From: Archegozetes longisetosus
Lineage: Eukaryota > Arthropoda > Arachnida > Sarcoptiformes > Trhypochthoniidae
Reading direction: 5' to 3'
DNA length: 64,000 nucleotides
Assembly: GCA_018873245.2 (NCBI GenBank)
Contig: JAEMBT020000002.1
Location: forward strand, 5,658,001-5,722,000
Numbering within the stretch: the stretch's first letter is position 1; each line of letters opens with the position of its first letter. Under the pieces are notes generated by a model. It saw only the letters and a program-made list of their open reading frames with translations, searched no databases and was not told where the DNA came from. Positions 57,180 to 64,000 of the stretch are shown here, in pieces. The position numbers were made by a program, and so were the translations under genes.

Positions 57180-58390
57180 TATATAGCTTCTACCCTTCGG
57201 CCTTTTGGGCCCAAAGTCAACCTTTTTAAGTTTTGGTCAGCCCTAAGCCCGAGTCCACAGGGCCGAAATTATGGGACATTAAATTTTCTACAATTTATTT
57301 TCGAATATTTAGGTGAAGAATTTTAAGTATTTTGAGTGTAAATTTAAGATTGAAATTAAGTGATCACTCATTAACACCTGTTCATTAGAGAATAAAAATT
57401 TGGTTTCTTAAGATATACTTTTGATATTTTAATGTTTTAGATTCCATTAAATTGCCGCAATAACTTTCCTAAACTTTTTAAAGAAACGATAAATCATTAG
57501 CTTCAAATGCCATTCGTGCTCATATTTAAAAGTAAAGTATAATTTTAAATAAGACTTCGAATAAATCTTTTATATTCAATAGTTTGTGCTAAAATTTATT
57601 GCAACTTCAGTTTACGTAGGCAATACTTACATCAAATGGATTTTTAGCATAAGGAACAACATTCGAAGTAAAAAAATGAATAGATTATTAACTAAAAGTA
57701 TTAAGGGGGATATCTGCTCAAAAGTTAATTTTAACCTAAAATGTTATCTATTTTATAGTTTAGTACTGAAAAACAAATAAATTTGAAATGCTGCAAAATC
57801 TGATATGAAATATCTCTATAAATTTAAATCACGTAAACTGATTAAGCAATAAATAATTTTGATTAACAAAACTAAAACTAAGGGGGGACTCCTACTTTTT
57901 AAAGACCAGCCTTTTTGGTAGACTCAAGGTGGCAACACTACAATTATAACATTCATTCAACTCATTGATACAAAAACTGTTTATCAAGTTAAATTTTTTT
58001 ACTTTTTATTCTTAAAATTTTATTTGCTTCAAATAAGGCTAATATTGACTAAAATCATAGTTTTATTGAAAGACTTATAACTAATTTGGAGAGATATTGT
58101 TGAAACTATTGGTATGTTAGAAGTTGATTGACATAATTAATGATGAGCTTTCATTGAAAGTATTTATAGAATGATTAACTTTCATTAGATATAAATATGA
58201 ATATTATAAGTAGAGTTTTGAAAAATGAATGAAATCCAGCAATTTATTTGAAAAGTTTATTTTTAATAAGAATTATTTTTATTAAAAGGTTCTGAATGAC
58301 ATATTAGGTTCGTTAGTATAACGTGTATCAATCTATTAAAAGCTCAATAGATATTAATTTTTAAGTAATATTGGAACAGAGCAAGTTTTT

Positions 58391-60248
58391 TGAAAACTTA
58401 ATTATGTTCCTAGTGTAAAAGTAGTTCCATTAACCTTATCAAGAAGTTGGCTACTTTTATGCATCTGTAGACTTTTATACCTAAGATTAACTCTATTTGT
58501 CTTCGTTCAGAAACTTGAAAATTTTTATAAGCTTTTGGTTGATTTAAAAATTTATCTGTTATTATTCACAATTTTATGACTGTATAAAATATAACACAAA
58601 TCTACTAAATACTGCTATATATAGCAAAAGGCATATCTAGTATAAAGCACATAATTTAGCAATTTTTATGGAAATTCAATTTATTAATATACTCACGTTT
58701 TTTGACATTAAAATATTTTTTAAATCAAAGAGAGACTATTTTGAAAAATTTTGCCCATCATTACACAGATCTCGATCTAGTCACCCTGCACAGAAAGCGA
58801 TTGTTTTCTAGCTGCCAAACGTTTAAACTTTATTTCGAATTTATTCTATTATAGTTTAAAGAACATTCATATTGTTGCGTATCTTTAGTTTAAAATTTTA
58901 ATTATTTATTAAAATAAAACTATTTGGATCACTATTGAAAAGTAAAGCATTTAAATTGTTGTTCCTTTTATGAATCACAAGCGATTTAATAGAAAATTTC
59001 ATAAAATATTAAACTGAATTGTTGAACATTCCATTGACTCGGCTTAACTATAACTAGTGAGCAGAGAGAGTTAAGTCATTATCGCACTGACCATTCTCTC
59101 ATTAGCATCCATTTCAAAGTGTTTTCATTCAATAAATTTACAGATTTTTACTATTTTTCACTCAAATCCTCATTAGATACAACACAAGCATTCATTAAAT
59201 TATTGGTCACCAACTCTTCAACAAAATTTTAAGGGCGCCGAAATTATTTTAACTGTTACTGTTATCGGCTTATTTTCATAAAAAATGTTTCATTTGCAAA
59301 ATAGTTTCTATCATGATATTTTTAATCAATTAGTTTCGAGTAAATATTTAGCTTTACTTAAATTATCTCAAATTTCTAGAAAGAGATATGAGTTAATGTG
59401 ACTGCTTTTCCGAGCACAAACTCTCCCGATACTATTCATCTGCTACTCAACGCTTTCATGCTCTTTAGTTTCAAAAGACGTCTTCACTTATCGCGTAATA
59501 ACAGCCATTACAGAAACAAAAGGATCAGTAAAATATTAGATGGAGAATGAAACAATTGTCTGAATAGCAAAAACAAAACAATATGGAAGAGTTCTTAAGA
59601 TAAAGAATGAATATCAAGAAGAGAATTCTAGTATGATTTCACACAACTTTGAGTTTTAAAGCAAAAGAGGAAAAATCACTAAAGACATTTAGCCTCGATC
59701 TCAAATCAAAATATTGAAACTGAATGTCCGACTGTTTGATCATGGATATAAAGGAGATTCAGCAAATTACAAACTTAATCAAAATTTTCATTACATTCTT
59801 AACTCTGATTTGAAGTCTGAAATAACCACTGAAAAGATAAATCGAAAGAGAGTAAAAATAATTGCGAGACCACCACAAATACCTCTCCATTATGCACTTC
59901 AATTCTACAACACTCAACTCATTCAGAAACTGCCTTAACTTCTACAAACGTTCAAAAACGTGCCATTCCTCAAGTTTTTATGCTCGGCGAACCCAATAAT
60001 TTTCAGCTTGAATTTTTATTCAGGATGAATACAAGCACTGGTCAGTAATCGATGCTTCCAAATTTTGCGCTCCAGTATTGTCAACGATTCCAATTTCAAA
60101 CTAATCAAATATCACCTTTAGTTTGGGGACTCAAAGCACTTCAAGCTGACCATCAAAAGTGTTATTCTCTTATAGATCACAAAACAGACGATTACTTGTA
60201 ACAAACACGCAATAGAATAATATCTTTGGTTATAAAATGAATGACATA
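58391..60248. other. Intergenic region, no supported gene
   Basis: About 1.9 kb. A 74-codon open stretch near 59714-59938 lacks an ATG and any motif. A GTCACCCTGCA string near 58780 resembles the end of a TAGGGTGAC-type hAT MITE, but no partner end was found. Confidence 0.4.
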
Positions 60249-60426
60249 CTAAGAATACGATCTTCTCTTCTCTTCCATATCTGGATATCTTTCATCTATA
60301 AAAGAATCGTATATAGATTTTATTCTTAGAAGTGAATCATTTGTTTCATTATTGACTTCTCCCACTCCAAGAGCTGAGTTTTTAATAAAATCAAAATTGT
60401 TTTTGGGAACATGAAGGTATACCTCG
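60249..60426 (-). CDS. Orphan last exon of an unidentified gene
   Basis: A strong acceptor (GGATTTTTTTGTAG) precedes a 59-codon open frame: EVYLHVPKNNFDFIKNSALG, VNNETNDSLLRIKSIYDSFI, then ERYPDMEEKRRSYS-stop. Composition looks coding (acidic/basic tail). The nearest upstream sequence on this strand is a Tc1 remnant, and no earlier exon was identified up to the divergent gene at 61290. Could be a true 3' exon with distant 5' exons or a chance open frame. Confidence 0.3.
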
Positions 60427-60479
60427 CTACAAAAAAATCCGGAAAAAGTAAGTGTCAAATTTTTAATGAAAATTACAAT

Positions 60480-60800
60480 ATTTCGACCTCAAATTTATCA
60501 CAAGAATGCATTTGATTCCAATTATTAAAACTAAAAAGAAATGACAATTTAATTTGATCTACCTCTGCAGCCACACGCTTTTTAATGCGTTCTTTAATAC
60601 TTTTGTTAAATGACTCCTATACATCTAATTGTAAATTGTCTCATATTTGGTTTATTTTCGCGACCCACAGTTAAAATTTTTTTGGCGCTTCTTTCTCAAT
60701 AATATCCTTTATTATTCTCTATAAATGTTGAATCTGGTTGGGTCGGAAAAATTAATTCTGAAAATATGCCATGGGTTTCCAGATTTTTTTGTCGTAAGGA
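60480..60800 (-). pseudogene. C-terminal remnant of Tc1-like transposase
   Basis: Minus-strand reading in shifting frames: GNPWHIFRINFSDPTRFNIY, RIIKDIIEKEAPK, then QLDV-stop-ESFNKSIKERIKKRVAAE. The order WP..F..DPT..N.YR.IK followed by D.W.S..KS...R...V.A.G matches the end of Tc1-family transposases; a Trp codon appears to have become TAG. No ends recognised. Confidence 0.5.
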
Positions 60801-61289
60801 TTACAACTTGAACCTTCGATCTGAAAGTTTACTTAGTGATTACTTAAGTTATTTGTAACAATACTCATGTCCGTAGCTAGCAGGGGTGCTAAGGGACTAC
60901 AGGTCCACAAAGATTTTTCAAAACTTAAGTGTAAGTTTTTAATAAAAAATGTCTTACAAAATAATTGAAAATGTATTTATTTATTTAATGAATCAATCGA
61001 CTGTTTATTTTTAAGCAGTAACGAAAGGTTTGATAAGAAATGAGCAGATATTTGAATGTGAGTCGGAGTTTGACTCAACAAATCTCAACATTTCATTTAA
61101 GATTTTAGTCCCACCTTCACCCCTCCCGAGGCTAAAAATCCTGTTACCACGCTAATAAAGTTAGAATGATGAACTTGATTGTTGACACGCAATTGTAATG
61201 ATGAGCACTAGATTATGTAAAAATTATCCGTTAATGGATTAGAAAATTTTACTTAAAAAATAAGAGTTAAGCCAAAAGCAGTTGAATGC
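60801..61289. other. Intergenic region without visible gene
   Basis: No coding or repeat signal recognised. Lies upstream of the four-transmembrane gene. Confidence 0.4.
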
Positions 61290-62023
61290 ATGAGAGAGAT
61301 GGCCAGAAAGAAATCTCGAAGATATAAGAGCGCATCAAAATTAACTAATGATAGTTTACCTAAAACTAAGACTGTTTGGGGACTAACTAAAGAAGAGATC
61401 GAATTTTATGCTATATTTTTCAAAATGGTGGCAATCATATCATTCACAATAAGTTTTATTATAATCACACTTTACTTAATACAACTGATTATAATCGCCG
61501 ACAATACATCAGAATTTGTTCCGGTTGCTATATTTTTCTTCTCGTGTATCACATGGAGTGTTGGTATTTATGGCATAACTTACGAAAGAATCAATTTTTG
61601 ACAAGTTTTGCCATTTTAGACTTTTTATGTATTATTATATTCTTTGTGTCTGCTATCATTTGGACACCACTCACAACAGGTTTTCTTTCATTAGCTTGTT
61701 TTCAGAAAAGTAATTTTCGATTGAATTTATTTTATTAATTTTTAAATGAAGCGTCAATATTATTTGAGTTGATATTTCTCATTCAACTCATACTGTCGAT
61801 TATGTTGATCATGAATCTATCAAAACACAAAGAAATATTTAAGAAAGAATGCCCTAAAGTAAAATTTTCTTCAGAAAGTTTAGTTCAAGATATTGAAAGT
61901 TCAGAAATAAGAACTTTCTCAACAGTTGAGCCGTTGGTTACCAGCGAAAATGCCAGTTCAAGTGTTGCAGATAATGAGAAACCATCAGGTAAAGAAAATT
62001 TGCCAGAAAAACAAAATAAGTGA
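61290..62023 (+). CDS. Small four-transmembrane protein with an apparent one-base frameshift
   Basis: The first part, 61290-61709, starts MREMARKKSRRYKSASK and TVWGLTKEEIEFYAIFFKMV, giving helices 1 and 2 (ISFTISFIIITLYLIQLIII; VAIFFFSCITWSVGIYGI). At about 61595-61600 the frame reads INF-stop, but the next frame continues directly as LTSFAILDFLCIIIFFVSAI (helix 3). One more T in the five-T run would join them. A 56-bp intron (GTATTT…TTTTAG) is an alternative and would delete the helix 2-3 loop. The second exon, 61752-62023, joins in phase (K-TSILFELIFLIQL, helix 4) and ends in a Ser/Glu-rich tail. About 230 aa if repaired. Compact 4-TM topology resembles small arthropod DUF-type membrane proteins; function unknown. 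Confidence 0.6.
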
Positions 62024-62273
62024 TTGATAAACAAAAATTCAAAAATTTGCCATAAATTTTATCAATGAAATTTCCTACAATATATAAACTGAAGCTCATC
62101 TTATGCGAGACTTTTAGTAAATTTATGATTGTATCTAAAACTTAATGTTATCATAAGTTTAAAATAAATTATTTGTGAGATCTTAATGTAATCAATAATA
62201 TCCATAAGCTCATTCAGAACTGTAGTACTTATGTTGAAGTGATCCACTTTCATGAGAATCCATTAGTGAAAGT

Positions 62274-64000
62274 TCAGTCATCATCATCGTCATCATTGTC
62301 GTCACCTTTAAGAATGAAATGTGCTCCATATTCACCGATCATAACGGCTGCCGCGTGAGTATTAGCTGAAACGACTCGAGGCATTATAGATGCGTCGATT
62401 ACTCTTAACTTGGAAACACCGCGAACTCTTAATTGAGGGTCAACTACGGCACTGTTATCATTGATAGCACCCATTTTACATGTTCCGACCATATGAGCAG
62501 CTGAAGAGGTCATAGTTTGTGCCATACATGCTAAATATTCACTGGGAGGATAACTAAAATTTCCGTTATGTTGAGCCTCACAGCCGGGCACTAAAGTATT
62601 GTATGGTTCAACACCGAACTCTTCAAGAATTGGTGATGATGCTATTCTAAACGATTGTGCCATTCCTTCGACAATGGTCGATAAATCTTCTGGTTCAGAG
62701 AAATAATTCGGATTTATTAGTGGCTGGACAAATGGATCTGATGATTTCAGCCTTATATTGCCTCTACTTTTAGGCCTTAACAGTATAACTGATACGCTGA
62801 ATTGGGTGTGATTTCTATACGGTCCGTAGAATTGATCCCAAATATCTTGACGTATTCGTGTTTTTATACCACTCGATGGATCGGCTGCAGGACCTGATTG
62901 TATGAATCCCAACTGAACGTCCGGCCAATCAGTTTCATTAACAAAAGAGCTTTGGAATAATGACACCGAATAGTCGGATAGAGTTAAAGGTCCCGAGCTA
63001 TTGATGTAATATTTTGAGAGTGTTTCGAGAGTTGGAGTTTTATTAGTGAATGTTGTGTTAGTTAAAAAGTGGACTCCAAAAACGCGTGTATGATCGTGAA
63101 GATTATGGCCAACTGGTAAGTCAGAAACAACCTTGATATTGAATTTTTCTAAATGGCTTTTTGGACCGATCCCTGCGACAAAGGAGTTGTTAATTAAGTT
63201 CAAAAACACAATACATTTAGTTTTCGACATATGAATGATTTTCTCAATACCTGAAAGCATTAATAGTTTTGGCGAATTGATAGTACCCGCAGAAACAATG
63301 ACTTCTTCATCAGCTCTGACTCTATAAGTTTGTCCATTGCGTACGAATTCGACTCCAATCGCGCGTTTTCTACTATTAAAAATTATTCTAGTCGCAAAGG
63401 CGCGAGTCAAAATATGCAAATTTCTTCTTGTGTAACTATGTGCTAAGTAAGCCATTGAAGATGACTGTCGAACACCATTCAGAATATTTCTTTGTGCTAT
63501 ATTAGTTACGAGACGTTTGTCGCCGTTGAGATCTGCTCTAGGAATTCCCAAACTTTCTGAAACCATGACCCATTTCTCTGTTAATGGATGCCAAATTGGT
63601 GGTGTGGAGACAGAAAGTGGTCCAGTGGTAGAATGAAACCCGTTTTGAGCGATATCTGGATCCGTATTGTTTTCCGATTTAAGAAAAAATTTATAGACAT
63701 CTTTCCACGACCAACCCTTAGCTCCCGATTGCTCCCAATAATCGAAGTCTTTTGGGTTTCCACGAAGATATACCTGAAGTTTAAGATAGATATGAAAATT
63801 TTCACGTTACTGAAGTATTAGTCTCTATTATATTATGACATATTTATAGTTATCAAACCAACCATTCTGTTAATAGAAGATGTTCCTCCGAGTACTCGAC
63901 CTCGAGGCCAATTCATAACCTGGTCTTTAAGTCCGAAACACGAATGATTTTGTGCAACTATTGTATAATTCCAGTCCATTTCAGTTAGAGTTAAGGTTTC
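62274..64000 (-). CDS. GMC-family FAD oxidoreductase (glucose dehydrogenase-like), 5' part beyond window
   Basis: Exons 63863 to beyond 64000, 63251-63773, 62274-63172 (phases fit; the 78-bp intron at 63173-63250 is open in frame and would otherwise add 26 spurious residues). FAD-dependent dehydrogenases of sugars, alcohols or ecdysone. Seen: the GMC signature WPRGRVLGGTSSINRMVYLR across the first splice, the DYWEQSGAKGWSWKDV region, VIVSAGTINSPKLLMLSGIG (second GMC signature), SAAHMVGTCKMG, and the C-terminal LRVIDASIMPRVVSANTHAA with the active-site His region. The N-terminal GxGxxG FAD-binding motif lies outside the window. The C-terminus carries an unusual Asp run (GDDNDDDDDD). Substrate not predictable. 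Confidence 0.9.

Larger units (their letters stand above)
55310..58390. repeat. Segmental duplication, spacer copy 2
   Basis: Collinear with 33720-36480 except for the transposon at 55910-57179 (absent from copy 1) and lack of the fold-back element at 34745-35494. It ends with the receptor 5'-flank repeat at 57990-58390, but no receptor sequence follows. Confidence 0.75.

Noticed and set aside
59714-59938. 74-codon plus-strand ORF
   Set aside because: Starts at TTG, no ATG or acceptor identified, and no family recognised.
63173-63250. In-frame continuation of the GMC oxidoreductase through EKIIHMSKTK
   Set aside because: Interrupts the conserved LLMLSGIGP motif; GT-AG borders and phase show it is a 78-bp intron.

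Overview
This is a eukaryotic genomic window. It is AT-rich (about 70% by eye) and has genes with short GT-AG introns (about 60-110 bp unless something has inserted into them). It also carries many DNA transposons and a cluster of seven-transmembrane chemoreceptor-like genes. Two tandem genes for repeat-rich secreted proteins share a conserved block (RTVEYRP..PYNDQP .. SQEHIPGAPGT) that I associate with acariform mites. I therefore favour a mite genome, but that rests on protein recognition from memory and not on a search.

Layout. 1-5.5 kb: two paralogous minus-strand genes for repetitive secreted (cuticle-like) proteins. Each starts with a 9-nt coding micro-exon and has a TATA box about 70 nt upstream of its ATG. 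The second carries a frameshift. 8-15 kb: a minus-strand row of secreted or membrane proteins: a YWTD/EGF receptor-like protein (421 aa), a leucine-rich-repeat protein (361 aa), orphan 3' exons of a membrane protein, and a single-pass membrane protein of unknown family (397 aa). 15.8-17.7 kb: a plus-strand acyl-CoA synthetase/luciferase-like adenylating enzyme in five exons (555 aa). 18-24 kb: a tRNA-derived SINE-like sequence, a hAT transposase fragment ending in a long palindrome, a mariner nested inside another element, and a short hAT-like element.

24-58 kb: a gustatory-receptor-like array with two intact three-exon genes (419 and 416 aa) and three pseudogenes. It appears to be a duplicated block (receptor - 5' flank - receptor - spacer), with copies at about 24-36.5 kb and 50-58.4 kb. 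The block is riddled with mariner/Tc1, hAT-type and other inverted-repeat elements. One intact receptor has a 1.8-kb decayed mariner inside its first intron. Between the two blocks are giant inverted repeats and a fatty-acid elongase (ELOVL) gene. A Tc1/mariner-type element at 55.9-57.2 kb has an uninterrupted 349-aa transposase with a D-D-36-D spacing and may be recently active.

60-64 kb: an orphan minus-strand exon, a decayed Tc1 remnant, a small four-transmembrane protein with an apparent one-base frameshift, and the 3' part of a GMC oxidoreductase running off the right edge.

I see no rRNA, canonical tRNA, CRISPR array or prokaryotic-style operon. Exon structures were built by hand from reading frames and splice consensus. 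All coordinates are read from the sequence; family assignments come from motif recognition.
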